Counted from the first letter of the stretch, positions 26,729 to 35,478 are shown. The stretch: DNA of 64,000 nucleotides from Enterobacteriaceae bacterium 4M9 (GCA_010092695.1 JAADJJ010000001.1:2728001-2792000), one strand, 5' to 3'. Program-made: numbers and translations. Notes: generated by a model not told the origin, from the letters alone.

Positions 26729-27652
26729 ATGGAAAAAAATACTCTCTTCAGCCAGCGTATTCGTTTACGCCACCTCCACACGTTTGTCGCCGTCGCTCAG
26801 CAGGGAACCCTGGGGCGCGCGGCTGAAACGCTTAACCTGAGCCAGCCTGCGCTCTCCAAAACGCTCAATGAGCTGGAACAGCTTACCGGCACGCGCCTGT
26901 TTGAACGCGGACGGCTTGGTGCACAACTCACGCTCACCGGCGAGCAGTTTCTTATCCACGCGGTCAGGGTTTTGGATGCCCTGAACCACGCCGCACTGTC
27001 TTTAAGCCACCGCGACGGTCAGACGGCTGATGTGGTGCGCGTAGGTGCACTGCCTACCGCGGCGCTGGGTATTCTGCCGCTGGCTATCGGTCAGTTTCAC
27101 GCCAGCCAGAGCGGCGTGACGTTACAGGTCGCCACCATGAATAACACCATGCTGCTGGCTGGATTAAAATCAGGAGAGATTGACCTTGGCATTGGCCGCA
27201 TGTCCGATCCGGAGCTGATGACCGGGCTTAACTATGAATTGCTGTTTCTGGAATCGCTAAAACTGGTGGTGCGCCCTGACCACCCGCTGCTGGCAGGTAC
27301 CGTCACCCTAAGCCAGATCATGGAATGGCCGGTTGTGGTCTCACCGAAAGGCACCGTACCGCGCCAGAACGCTGAAACGTTGCTGGCAAGCCAGGGCTGT
27401 AAATTACCGACAACCTGTATTGAAACGCTGTCAGCTTCGCTGTCGCGCCAGTTAACGGTGGATTATCACTATGTATGGTTTGTGCCATCGGGTGCGGTAA
27501 AAGAAGATTTACGTCAGGGTACGCTGTGTGCGCTCCCGGTCGAAACTCAGGGCGCCGGCGAGCCTATCGGTGTTCTCACTCGCGTGGACAGCCCGCTGTC
27601 TCATGGTGCGCTGTCGCTACTGGCCTGTATCCGCAAATCGATGCCTGCGTGA
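26729..27652 (+). CDS. pcaQ: LysR-family activator PcaQ
   Basis: 307 residues. Helix-turn-helix: LRHLHTFVAVAQQGTLGRAA, then LNLSQPALSKTLNELEQLTG (about 14-60). The linker and effector domain have RVGALPTAALGILPLAIGQF and SGEIDLGIGRMSDP, typical of PcaQ, which activates pca genes in response to beta-carboxy-cis,cis-muconate. It sits just downstream of pcaHG in the same orientation, 137 bp away. The ribosome site is weak. The operator at 25108-25130 is its likely target. Other pca genes (pcaB, C, D, I, J, F) are not in the window. Confidence 0.9.
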   Translation: MEKNTLFSQRIRLRHLHTFVAVAQQGTLGRAAETLNLSQPALSKTLNELEQLTGTRLFERGRLGAQLTLTGEQFLIHAVRVLDALNHAALSLSHRDGQTADVVRVGALPTAALGILPLAIGQFHASQSGVTLQVATMNNTMLLAGLKSGEIDLGIGRMSDPELMTGLNYELLFLESLKLVVRPDHPLLAGTVTLSQIMEWPVVVSPKGTVPRQNAETLLASQGCKLPTTCIETLSASLSRQLTVDYHYVWFVPSGAVKEDLRQGTLCALPVETQGAGEPIGVLTRVDSPLSHGALSLLACIRKSMPA

Positions 27653-27874
27653 GGTGTATACGCTCAAGACCTGCACGTTTTTAGTCATAAAATTGCAATG
27701 AATACCCGCGCGTTAGAAAAAAATAAACTTTCCTTTAATTTCTTGTTACACCCAACAAATCAAAGGATTAAAATCTCTACGTTATTGCATAGCATTTTGT
27801 ACTACGCCGACTACACTTTTGGTGACGGTCCGCGTGACCCTATTCGTTCAAGAACTCACAAGGATGCTTCAGTG

Positions 27875-28165
27875 ATGAAAAAAACAGCCTTAATTGCATC
27901 AATTTTAATGTCTGCCGTTTCTTTTGGCGCGGTAGCTGCCACTCAAATCTCAAAAGACGAAGCCGACCACTTCAAACTGACCTCTTTGGGTAATGTGAAC
28001 GTGTCTGCTTCTGGCGGTACTATCTCTTCGCCAAGCGATCTGCACGAAAAACTGTCTAAACTTGCCGATGATAAAGGCGGGGAGTACTACAGAATCATCG
28101 CTGCACGCGAGCACGGCCCGAACTTCGAAGCCGTTGCTGAAGTGTACAAAAAAGCAGACAAGTAA
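27875..28165 (+). CDS. YdgH/BhsA/McbA-like (DUF1471) periplasmic protein
   Basis: 96 residues. The start at 27875 follows AAGGA and gives a clean Sec signal (MKKTALIASILMSAVSFGAV, cleaved near VAA). The longer frame from 27698 covers AT-rich non-coding leader. The mature part has the DUF1471 pattern: LGNVNVSASGGTISSPSDL, then KLADDKGGEYYRIIAAREHG and a final AEVYKKADK. Members are small stress- or biofilm-linked periplasmic proteins with a mixed alpha-beta fold. The specific role is unknown. Confidence 0.88.
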   Translation: MKKTALIASILMSAVSFGAVAATQISKDEADHFKLTSLGNVNVSASGGTISSPSDLHEKLSKLADDKGGEYYRIIAAREHGPNFEAVAEVYKKADK

Positions 28166-28183
28166 CGTCCTGCGCTTTGCAAC

Positions 28184-28207
28184 AAGCCACCTGCGGGTGG
28201 CTTTTTT
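28184..28207 (+). terminator. Terminator after the DUF1471 gene
   Basis: Stem AAGCCACC / GGTGGCTT with loop TGCG, followed by a T6 run. Confidence 0.93.
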
Positions 28208-28418
28208 ATCGCTGCATGAACACCACCTTCTGTGGAGGTAGTCAGCAACAGGTTTTGGCTTTGCCTTATGGTAATTATGCTGAACGAGCTGAAGCTTCCG
28301 TTTAGGGTAGTTAAGGATCCCCCTGCCGGGCGCTATCAATGCCACCTGCTATGCTGGTCTCGCGCAAAATCGTAAAAAACCATTTCAAATGCGTGTTATT
28401 CCGAGAGAGAATAGCGCT

Positions 28419-28739
28419 ATGACAACATCAACGCTGACACTGAACCTTTCCGAGCCTGTCACCCAAAGGCTACTCCCTGATATTGAGGCCCTGCTTGCCC
28501 CCACCGACTTCAGCGTGCTGCTGAACACCCTGTCCGGGCAGCCGGAGACAACCATAGCATGTAGCCAGACGCAGGAGGCGTGCTCGCTGCTGGCCGCCGC
28601 AATTATCACCTGGCTGCGGCTTTGCAGGATGTGCATCTGGCACGATACCCACCCTGTCAACGTGCAGGCGCTTAATGTGCAAAGCCTGTTTACGTTATTG
28701 ATGCAGCCCCATGCACACCTGCGTCTTGCCTTGTGCTAA
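28419..28739 (+). CDS. Hypothetical 106-residue protein
   Basis: Starts at ATG 28419 after GAGAGAATA, a fair ribosome site. The N-terminus is LTLNLSEPVTQRLLPDIEAL, the middle contains two cysteines close together (CRMCIW) and the end is leucine-rich. No family is recognised. It ends 4 bp into the convergent mmuM gene. It could be a small regulatory or cytoplasmic protein, or a chance frame. Confidence 0.45.
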   Translation: MTTSTLTLNLSEPVTQRLLPDIEALLAPTDFSVLLNTLSGQPETTIACSQTQEACSLLAAAIITWLRLCRMCIWHDTHPVNVQALNVQSLFTLLMQPHAHLRLALC

Positions 28740-29677
28740 TGCCTGGAGCGCGCAGCCAGTGAAGCAATGTCTGCTGGCGATGTGCGGCAACAGCCGCCAA
28801 TAAGACGCGCGCCTGCGTTCAACCATTCATCCAGGTATGTCTCCAGGCTGTGGCAACTGTGCCCGTCGCGGTGCCACTCTTTACGCTGTGCGTCGTACTC
28901 CTCCCCGGAATTGGGGTATACCACCAGCGGCAGCGGCGTCAGTTCGCTCAGTTGGCGCAGCGCGGCGCTCGCTGTCTCCAGCGGTACGCAGTTAATACCA
29001 ACGGACAGCGCCTGCGGACACGCATTAAGCCAGTCAGCAACCTCTGCCAGCGGTGTTCCATCGCTGATGTGCTGTTCATCGCGCAGCGTAAAGGAGAACC
29101 ACGCGCCGATAGTGGGAAACTCGTTGTGCAACAGCGCCGTCAACGCCTGAAGTTCAGCAAAGGACGGCAGCGTCTCGCAGGCCAGTAAATCAGCGCCAGC
29201 GTCAACCAACGCTGCAATACGTGGGCGATGAAAGTCCTGAAACTGCGTTGCGGAACGCTGGTAATCGCCACGATATTCGGAGCCGTCGGCCAGAAACGCG
29301 CCGTACGGACCGACCGACCCGGCCACCAACAGCGGCCCGGCATCGGGCGCCTCTTTGAGATAAGTGCTACGCGCCAGTGATGCCAGCTCCACACTTTTCA
29401 CTATCAGCGCATGCGCCTGCTGAGGGCCAATACCCCGTGTGGCAAAACCCTCTGCCGATGCCTGATAGCTGGCTGTAGTGGCAACCTGTGCGCCCGCGCG
29501 AAAGTAGTCCAGATGAACCTCAGTAATGATTTCTGGCTGTTCCAGCAACACTTTGGCCGACCACAGGCTGTCGAGCAGATTGCAACCACGGGCTTCCAGT
29601 TCGGTGGCGAGTGCGCCATCAAGCACCATGAAACGGTCACGCTGGAGGATAGTGGCAAGGGGATTAATCAGCGGCAT
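28736..29677 (-). CDS. mmuM: Homocysteine S-methyltransferase MmuM
   Basis: 313 residues from ATG 29677 (AAGG site just upstream; the frame from 29833 lies inside mmuP). MmuM transfers a methyl group from S-methylmethionine to homocysteine, making methionine. The zinc-binding cysteines are visible in VGINCVPLE and the C-terminal GGCCRTSP. The start overlaps the mmuP stop by 14 bp, so the two are co-translated in the order mmuP-mmuM as in E. coli. Confidence 0.95.
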   Translation of the reverse strand: MPLINPLATILQRDRFMVLDGALATELEARGCNLLDSLWSAKVLLEQPEIITEVHLDYFRAGAQVATTASYQASAEGFATRGIGPQQAHALIVKSVELASLARSTYLKEAPDAGPLLVAGSVGPYGAFLADGSEYRGDYQRSATQFQDFHRPRIAALVDAGADLLACETLPSFAELQALTALLHNEFPTIGAWFSFTLRDEQHISDGTPLAEVADWLNACPQALSVGINCVPLETASAALRQLSELTPLPLVVYPNSGEEYDAQRKEWHRDGHSCHSLETYLDEWLNAGARLIGGCCRTSPADIASLAARSRH

Positions 29678-31073
29678 TGGACACCTTCTGTTGCTGTCGG
29701 GATGAAAATTTCTGCGTGATGAAATAAGCGCCGTAGCAGAATGCCACAAACGGAATGCCGCACCACAACGCAATGCGCTGCTCAGGGTCGAACGCCAGTC
29801 CAACACAGGCCACAAGGCACAGTACAAAACCAAGTACCGGCGTTAGTGGGTACCACGGCGCGCGGTAGTGCAATGAATCCACGCTGTTGCCGCTGCGCAG
29901 GTGATGGCGGCGGAACATAAAGTGAGAGGCACATATCGCCAGCCACACCGCCACTACCGCAAAACCGGAAATAGCCGATAGCGCGACGAACACAGTATCT
30001 GGCGCAACCACACTTGAAAATAACGCCAGTACCCCGCCTAACATGCTGACTGAAAGTGCAGTAAGTGGAATACCGCGACGCGTGAGCCGCGCAAAGCAGC
30101 GTGGCAGCGTGCGCTCGTTAGAGAGTGACCACAGCATACGCCCGGAGGCGTACAGACCGGAGTTGGCCGCCGACAGGATGGCCGTCAGGATCACAAAGTT
30201 GATGATGTCCGCAGCATAAGGAATGCCGATTTTTTCAAACACCACCACGAACGGACTTTTTGCCACACCGGCCTCTTCCATCGGGATAAGCGCTGCCAGT
30301 ACCAGTACCGTACCAATAAAGAACACGATCAGGCGCGCAATGGTGGTGCGAATAGCAACCGGAAGGACCTTGCGCGGGTTTTCCGTTTCGCCTGCCGCAA
30401 TACCGATAAGCTCAGTGCCGGAGAAAGCAAAATTCACCGCCACCATTGTCATAATAATCGGCATCACGCCATGCGGCAGCCAACCGCTGGACGTCAGGTT
30501 AGAGAAGTACGGTGCAGGCGTGCCGTCGGCAAGGGGAATAAAACCAAACATCGCAGCGCCTCCCAGCAGGATAAACGCCACAATGGTGACCACTTTTACC
30601 AGAGAAAACCAGAACTCACCCTCGGCAAAAAAACGCGATGAAATGATATTAAGGAAGAAAATCGCCACGCAGAAAATCAGGCACCAGACCCAGACAGGCA
30701 CCGTTGGGAACCAGTACTGCATGCAAAACCCGGCGGCGGTGAAGCTGGAGCCGAGTGCCACAGTCCAGGTGAGCCAGTACAGCCAGGCGACGGTGTAGCC
30801 GGTTGCCGGACTAAGGTAGCGTGCTGCATACACGTGAAACGCGCCAGTTTCCGGCATTGCCACAGCAAGTTCACCCAGGCACTGCATTACAAGCCAGACT
30901 ACCAGTGCACCAATCAGATAGGCGAGCAGCGTGCCTGCCGCACCGGTCGTAGAAATAATGTAGCCCGTGTTAAAAAACAGACCCGTGCCGATAACGCCAC
31001 CCAGTGACAACATCACCAGGTGACGTGTCTTCATGGTGCGGTGAAACTGACCTTCAGAATCAGGTTGCTGCAT
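29664..31073 (-). CDS. mmuP: S-methylmethionine permease MmuP
   Basis: 469 residues, close to E. coli MmuP (467) across its length. It is an amino acid-polyamine-organocation permease with 12 membrane helices; helix 1 has the family turn GGVIGTGLFFNTG. It starts at ATG 31073 with GGAAGG upstream; an ATG at 31085 sits in that region. It imports S-methylmethionine, a plant-derived sulfur compound. MetJ-type boxes lie just upstream. Confidence 0.95.
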   Translation of the reverse strand: MQQPDSEGQFHRTMKTRHLVMLSLGGVIGTGLFFNTGYIISTTGAAGTLLAYLIGALVVWLVMQCLGELAVAMPETGAFHVYAARYLSPATGYTVAWLYWLTWTVALGSSFTAAGFCMQYWFPTVPVWVWCLIFCVAIFFLNIISSRFFAEGEFWFSLVKVVTIVAFILLGGAAMFGFIPLADGTPAPYFSNLTSSGWLPHGVMPIIMTMVAVNFAFSGTELIGIAAGETENPRKVLPVAIRTTIARLIVFFIGTVLVLAALIPMEEAGVAKSPFVVVFEKIGIPYAADIINFVILTAILSAANSGLYASGRMLWSLSNERTLPRCFARLTRRGIPLTALSVSMLGGVLALFSSVVAPDTVFVALSAISGFAVVAVWLAICASHFMFRRHHLRSGNSVDSLHYRAPWYPLTPVLGFVLCLVACVGLAFDPEQRIALWCGIPFVAFCYGAYFITQKFSSRQQQKVSNAAD

Positions 31074-31083
31074 AGTGCCTTCC

Positions 31084-31107
31084 ATACGTACAGACGTCTA
31101 AACATCC
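31084..31107. promoter_or_regulatory. Candidate MetJ operator (tandem met boxes) of mmuPM
   Basis: A perfect consensus met box AGACGTCT (31092-31099) is flanked on both sides by 8-mers matching 5 of 8 positions (ATACGTAC and AAACATCC). Tandem 8-bp boxes are how MetJ binds. They lie immediately upstream of the mmuP ribosome site. Confidence 0.75.
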
Positions 31108-31317
31108 AGGTAAGAGAAACGTTATACGCTGGCGTTGTAAAGAATGCAATGACGGAATTATCGCCATTAATGAAAGGGTTGTTGAGGGTTTGAGGATGTA
31201 TTGGGAGGGTAAATCTACTGACGTCCGTTGCTTAGGGTAACTGGCAGGTGCTCAAGGAGAGTGGCAGGCTACGGGCTTCGCGGGCACGGTTCGCCAGCTG
31301 TGGCTGGGGGCAGAGAG
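31108..31317. other. Non-coding stretch, 210 bp
   Basis: No gene is seen. It contains the mmuP promoter region and then GC-rich sequence leading into the decayed CRISPR array. Confidence 0.5.
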
Positions 31318-31562
31318 CTTATTAACTACCTGTACGGCAGTGAACGCATTACGAACGGCCAGATGCCGTTTTTGCTGCTTCTTAGCTGCCTGTACGGCAG
31401 TGAACTATTTTCGACCGGGCTTCTTCATAGTCTTTTACTTCTTAGCTGCCTGTACGGCAGTAAACGATATGTGCGAGCGCGCACGCGAAATCTGCGACTT
31501 CTTAGCTGCCTGTACGGTAGTGAGACCACCGCAGCGTCTTAGCTGCCTGCAATGCAGTGAAT
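31318..31562 (-). CRISPR. Decayed type I-F CRISPR array, five repeats, three intact spacers
   Basis: Five 28-nt repeats start at 31318, 31378, 31438, 31498 and 31535. The minus-strand unit begins GTTCACTGCCGTACAGGCAG and ends CTAAGAAG. The second is taken as consensus; the others differ at 3, 1, 3 and 5 positions. Three spacers of exactly 32 nt lie at 31346-31377, 31406-31437 and 31466-31497. The fourth is cut to 9 nt (31526-31534). The minus-strand orientation follows the known I-F crRNA. The repeat nearest the expected leader is the most decayed and no AT-rich leader follows it; the frmA terminator does. No cas genes are nearby. Confidence 0.9.
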
Positions 31563-31564
31563 AA

Positions 31565-31594
31565 AGAGAGGGCCGGTACGCTTGTACCGGCCCT
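31565..31594 (-). terminator. Terminator of frmA
   Basis: An 11-bp perfect stem AGGGCCGGTAC / GTACCGGCCCT with loop GCTT lies just beyond the frmA stop. The following bases on the minus strand are T-rich (CTCTTTA). Confidence 0.8.
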
Positions 31595-31598
31595 GGGA

Positions 31599-32717
31599 TT
31601 ATTCCTTACCGAAGTGAATTACGGTACGGATGGACTTGCCTTCATGCATCAGATCAAACGCATCGTTAATTTGCTCCAGCGGCAAACGATGGGTGATAAA
31701 CGGATCGAGGCGAATTTTGCCCGCCATCGCGTCTTCGACCATACCTGGCAGCTGGGAGCGGCCTTTAACACCACCAAAAGCCGAGCCGCGCCACACGCGT
31801 CCGGTCACCAACTGGAATGGACGGGTACGGATTTCCTGGCCTGCACCCGCCACGCCGATAATCACACTCTCGCCCCAGCCTTTATGGCAGCACTCCAGCG
31901 CGCTGCGCATCACGTCAACATTGCCGATGCACTCGAAGCTGAATTCCACGCCGCCGTCGGTCATTTCAACAATAACATCCTGAATCGGCTTGCTGTGATC
32001 TTTGGGATTAACACAGTCGGTCGCGCCCATTTCACGTGCCAGTGCGAATTTCTCCGGGTTGGTGTCAATAGCGATAATGCGTCCTGCCTTCGCCTGCACC
32101 GCGCCCTGGATTGCCGCAAGACCGATCCCGCCCAAACCGAATATCGCCACATTGTCACCCGGCTTCACTTTGGCCGTGTTGTGTACAGCACCAATGCCGG
32201 TGGTCACACCGCAGCCCAGCAGACACACTTTATCAAGTGGTGCCTTCGGGTTGACCTTCGCCAGTGAAATTTCCGCCACCACGGTGTATTCGCTGAAAGT
32301 ACTGGTACCCATGTAGTGATAAATCGGCTCACCATTATAGGAAAAACGCGTGGTACCGTCTGGCATCAGGCCTTTACCCTGGGTAGCACGTACCGCCTGG
32401 CAAAGGTTGGTTTTGCCGGATTTACAGAATTTGCACTCTCCACATTCGGCAGTATACAAAGGAATAACGTGGTCGCCCGGCTTGAGGCTCGTTACCCCCT
32501 CACCCACTTCTACTACCACGCCGCCACCTTCGTGACCCAGCACAGCCGGGAACACCCCTTCCGGATCGTCGCCTGAAAGCGTAAAGGCGTCAGTATGACA
32601 CACGCCGGTATGGGTGATTTTCACCAGCACCTCACCCTTTTTCGGCGGCGCAACGTCGATTTCAACAATTTCCAGCGGTTTGCCTGGCCCGAATGCAACA
32701 GCAGCACGTGATTTCAT
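31599..32717 (-). CDS. frmA: S-(hydroxymethyl)glutathione dehydrogenase FrmA
   Basis: 372 residues, a class III zinc alcohol dehydrogenase. Catalytic zinc ligands are the Cys in TGVCHTDAFTLSG and His and Glu in LGHEGGGVV (about 66-72); the structural zinc cysteines are in CGECKFCKSGKTNLC (about 95-109). The NAD motif is FGLGGIGLAAIQGA. It oxidises the formaldehyde-glutathione adduct to S-formylglutathione. GGAAG precedes the ATG. It is 24 bp downstream of frmR; the usual partner frmB is absent downstream. Confidence 0.96.
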   Translation of the reverse strand: MKSRAAVAFGPGKPLEIVEIDVAPPKKGEVLVKITHTGVCHTDAFTLSGDDPEGVFPAVLGHEGGGVVVEVGEGVTSLKPGDHVIPLYTAECGECKFCKSGKTNLCQAVRATQGKGLMPDGTTRFSYNGEPIYHYMGTSTFSEYTVVAEISLAKVNPKAPLDKVCLLGCGVTTGIGAVHNTAKVKPGDNVAIFGLGGIGLAAIQGAVQAKAGRIIAIDTNPEKFALAREMGATDCVNPKDHSKPIQDVIVEMTDGGVEFSFECIGNVDVMRSALECCHKGWGESVIIGVAGAGQEIRTRPFQLVTGRVWRGSAFGGVKGRSQLPGMVEDAMAGKIRLDPFITHRLPLEQINDAFDLMHEGKSIRTVIHFGKE

Positions 32718-32741
32718 ATTGTCTTCTTCCGTTGGTAATAA

Positions 32742-33017
32742 TTATTTCAGATAGGCGCGCAGCAGATGGCCGATTTCCGCCATCCGCGCAGCCCGCAGTT
32801 CCGGCGTGGTATCGCCAGTGACCAGCTCATCCTGAAGATGGATTTCCACCATCTCTCCCATCAGCCCGTTTGCCGCGCCGCGCACCGCAGCGATTTGTTG
32901 CAGTATAGCCGCGCATGAGGTGTCGCCTTCTAGCGCACGCTCCAGCGCTTCAACCTGGCCACGGATGCGCCGTACGCGAGTAAGGATTCGTTTTTTGTCT
33001 TCCGGGGAGTGCGGCAT
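32742..33017 (-). CDS. frmR: Formaldehyde-responsive repressor FrmR
   Basis: 91 residues, CsoR/RcnR family all-helical DNA-binding repressor. Pro2 and Cys35 (GDTSCAAILQQ), the two residues crosslinked by formaldehyde in E. coli FrmR, are both present, and KKRILTRVRRIRGQVEALE is the conserved basic helix. It represses its own operon until formaldehyde appears. It ends 24 bp before frmA. Confidence 0.95.
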   Translation of the reverse strand: MPHSPEDKKRILTRVRRIRGQVEALERALEGDTSCAAILQQIAAVRGAANGLMGEMVEIHLQDELVTGDTTPELRAARMAEIGHLLRAYLK

Positions 33018-33033
33018 AGTTTAGGCTCTTTAT

Positions 33034-33056
33034 GATACTATAGGGGGGTATGGTAC
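33034..33056. promoter_or_regulatory. Candidate FrmR operator
   Basis: A G6 tract with AT-rich flanks, ATACTATAGGGGGGTATGGT, lies 17 bp upstream of frmR. CsoR/FrmR-type sites carry such a G/C-tract core with ATAC/GTAT arms. Confidence 0.7.
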
Positions 33057-33769
33057 ATTGATTTGACGTCGACTGAAAACCTCTATTTTGGGATACCGTT
33101 CCTACTGGTTAACTAAGATTGGTTTGTGCTTATAACTAAAGATAAAAGAACAAAGGGAGTCTTGCCCCCTTTGCAGTATGAAGTATGTTGATTGAACTAA
33201 ACCCTTTTTTAAGTTTTAAGAAATCATTTACACCCAATGCAATGTGTTTTCATCATAGCTCCTGTGTTCTTAGTTCTTTTTATGGCGATCAGATTATTTT
33301 TCATATCAAATCCAAAGCATCATGAGTCATCACCTTCATTAGCCTTCATGCCTGCCCCAGGTAATACTTATAGTTGCTCATTAATTAGCAACACAAAAAT
33401 CCATGATGAGTTTCTCATTTCTCAAAAAAAATTTATTTCCGTAACGCTCTTTAAAAACCTGTATCTTTATCTTTGATCCTGATGACAGTTACTCGTTGAG
33501 GTAAAGCCTCTTAAAGCCAGATAATGCGACGCTATCTCCGCTAATATTAACCGAATCAAATACACATGTATTTCACTGTACGCGAGAAATAACTCACCGC
33601 CATGTTTTCTCTTACACACAGCATGACAAAAACCACAAAATAAATAAAAGGCTCTCCAGCATTACTCTTGTCAAATATAAATGACAATGTTGTTATCAAA
33701 TATAATTTTAGTGCCATATTATCTCCACTGGCACGGCGATTTCTCTGGGTTGTTCAGACCCATTACTAT
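33057..33769. other. AT-rich non-coding region, 713 bp
   Basis: No supported gene. Base composition drops sharply compared with the flanks. A 79-codon frame at 33237-33476 has a hydrophobic start but no ribosome site. The region marks the left part of an accessory block that includes prophage debris up to 36168. Confidence 0.55.
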
Positions 33770-33967
33770 TTAAAAGCTACTTTCAGTTATTTCCACCATT
33801 GGCAAACCGGCAGCCTTGATTGCTTCGCGAGTCATGCGTTCGCTGGTAACATATTCATCATCTCGTAATACAAATCCGCTGGCGAAGGTTCCATCTTCGT
33901 TACGAAAAATAATGACAGGACGGCTACTTTCCTCGAAACCTCGAATTGAATGGTCAGGTATTATCAC
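33770..33967 (-). CDS. Hypothetical 65-residue protein
   Basis: Starts with GTG at 33967, preceded by GGAG at 6 bp. The sequence is polar and soluble-looking (RPVIIFRNEDGTFASGFVLR, then ERMTREAIKAAGLPMVEITE), with mixed strands and one helix. Family not recognised. It lies in AT-rich accessory DNA. Confidence 0.45.
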   Translation of the reverse strand: MIIPDHSIRGFEESSRPVIIFRNEDGTFASGFVLRDDEYVTSERMTREAIKAAGLPMVEITESSF

Positions 33968-34297
33968 GATTTACTCCGGCCTTCTGCTGGCTAATGCATT
34001 GCCGCGTACGGTAGATTTTTAACTAAAAGCGCCAGCAATCAATATAGTGGACACTGTAAGCCAAAAAATACCCAGGTTAGTTAACCTAATCAATCATCTC
34101 CATTGATAATTTTTATGTTCTATGCGCTGTGTTTATTTTTTTGCTCAGAAAATAGCAGGGAATGTTTTTTTACAAAAAAAATGGCTCTATTTTCCATAAA
34201 ATCAATCTTAAAGATTGGGTGAATTATCGACAAACAATAACCACTATGAATGCATTATCGGCATGCAGACCTCAGTAGCCCCCCTGCAAGACAATAC
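33968..34297. other. AT-rich non-coding stretch, 330 bp
   Basis: No gene or clear signal seen. Confidence 0.5.
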
Positions 34298-34705
34298 CTA
34301 TTCGATAAAACGCAATGCTTTGGGGTCCGGCACATCCGATCTGGTGCACACGGTAGCGTCACCATACCGAGGACTCGTTGAGAGGTATTTTCTCAGCGCT
34401 CGCTCTTTGCTGGATGTCGGGTTGTAACGCTCAAAATTAGGTAATGACAGGCAACAATGATTCTCATGCAACCAACCTGCCTGTATTAACGCATCAGCAA
34501 AACCGGGCATTAAAACTACCCGGTCAACAAGATGGTGTGTAATACAGCTTGCATTGCCTTTTATCGTTTGCATATCCGCCCATAACCATAGCCGTACCAG
34601 TTTGCCCAGCACGGCGTCCGGGTCGATATTGAGAATTTCAGAAATGAGATAAACCTCAGGCTTGTCAGGAGTAATGGCATCAATTCTTATCCAGCCAGGT
34701 GACAT
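34298..34705 (-). CDS. Phage replication (DnaT-like) protein fragment
   Basis: 135 residues beginning MSPGWIRIDAITPDKPEVYL, then AVLGKLVRLWLWADMQTIKG and LPNFERYNP. This is the N-terminal winged-helix region of replication proteins found next to the repressor in lambdoid prophages of enterobacteria. After about residue 105 the sequence (SPRYGDATVCTRSDVP) no longer looks like that family, so it is probably truncated or shifted. It lies near a DicA-like repressor on the opposite strand, with no integrase, so a prophage remnant is likely. Confidence 0.6.
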   Translation of the reverse strand: MSPGWIRIDAITPDKPEVYLISEILNIDPDAVLGKLVRLWLWADMQTIKGNASCITHHLVDRVVLMPGFADALIQAGWLHENHCCLSLPNFERYNPTSSKERALRKYLSTSPRYGDATVCTRSDVPDPKALRFIE

Positions 34706-34950
34706 ATTAACCTCAATAGAAGTTTGTAGAGTGACGTTATCATCTTTCCTTAAGAACTCGGCCGCTGAACCCCATGCAGGATGAGCCCTGCAGACCGAAA
34801 AGCAATGAGAGTCGTAAGTTAATGTTGCCAGCTCAATCTACCCTTATCCACGTCACATGTGACAAATGCCGTTCAGTGGCGCACACTAAATCAACAGACT
34901 TATCCTTTCATAACTTGAGTTATTAAGCTAAATTATAATAAAAGTTATGT

Positions 34951-34968
34951 TAAGTTAACTTATATTAT
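34951..34968. promoter_or_regulatory. Candidate operator/promoter of the DicA-like gene
   Basis: A 12-bp palindrome TAAGTTAACTTA (34951-34962) overlaps TATATT/TATTAT, which could serve as a -10 box only about 5 bp before the ATG. There is no ribosome site, so the message may be leaderless, as is lambda cI from its maintenance promoter. Confidence 0.45.
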
Positions 34969-34972
34969 ACTC

Positions 34973-35377
34973 ATGAAAAATGAAACTCTGAGCGATCGTC
35001 TCACTGCAAGACGCAAGACACTGGGCCTGACGCAGCAACAGGTTGCAGATAAGGTCAGTAAATCCAGCGTCAGCGTGTTCAAATGGGAGAATGGGCAAGC
35101 TGAGCCGAAGGGTAAAACGCTGTTCGCCCTTTCCCAGGCGCTGAAATGTTCGCCAACATGGTTGTTGTTCGGTGATGAGGACCAGTCGCCACTGGCCGCA
35201 GACCAGCTTCCCATTGAGCTTGACGATCGGCAAAAACGTCTGCTTGAACTGTTTGACTCTCTTCCGGAATCAGAAAAAGAGAATCAGATTATCGAGCTTG
35301 AGGCGCGCGTTGAGAACTTTAACCGGCTGTTCGAAGAGCTTCTGACGGTGAGAAAAAAGCAGTCCCAGCGCAAGTAA
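34973..35377 (+). CDS. DicA-like phage-type repressor (XRE family)
   Basis: 134 residues, the size and pattern of E. coli DicA (135), the repressor of the Qin prophage division inhibitors. Helix-turn-helix residues about 8-62 (TLGLTQQQVADKVSKSSVSV, then FKWENGQAEPKG). The C-terminal helix SEKENQIIELEARVENFNRL and final FEELL match DicA for dimerisation. No dicC, dicB or cell-division inhibitor is recognisable nearby. No Shine-Dalgarno is present. It is probably a stranded prophage regulator. Confidence 0.8.
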   Translation: MKNETLSDRLTARRKTLGLTQQQVADKVSKSSVSVFKWENGQAEPKGKTLFALSQALKCSPTWLLFGDEDQSPLAADQLPIELDDRQKRLLELFDSLPESEKENQIIELEARVENFNRLFEELLTVRKKQSQRK

Positions 35378-35478
35378 GGCTAAAAACAACACTTTTGAAG
35401 GATAATCCCCCACCCCCAACCTTAACTTTTGTTAAATTTTTTTATTGCCATATAAAATAACAATGGTTACACTTCTAA

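Noticed and set aside
21940..31317. Presence of cas genes between the two CRISPR remnants
   Set aside because: Every large frame in this interval is assigned to other families; no Cas1, Cas3 or Csy pattern is seen.
33237..33476. 79-codon frame in the AT-rich region with a hydrophobic N-terminus
   Set aside because: No ribosome site, biased AT-rich codons and no family likeness.
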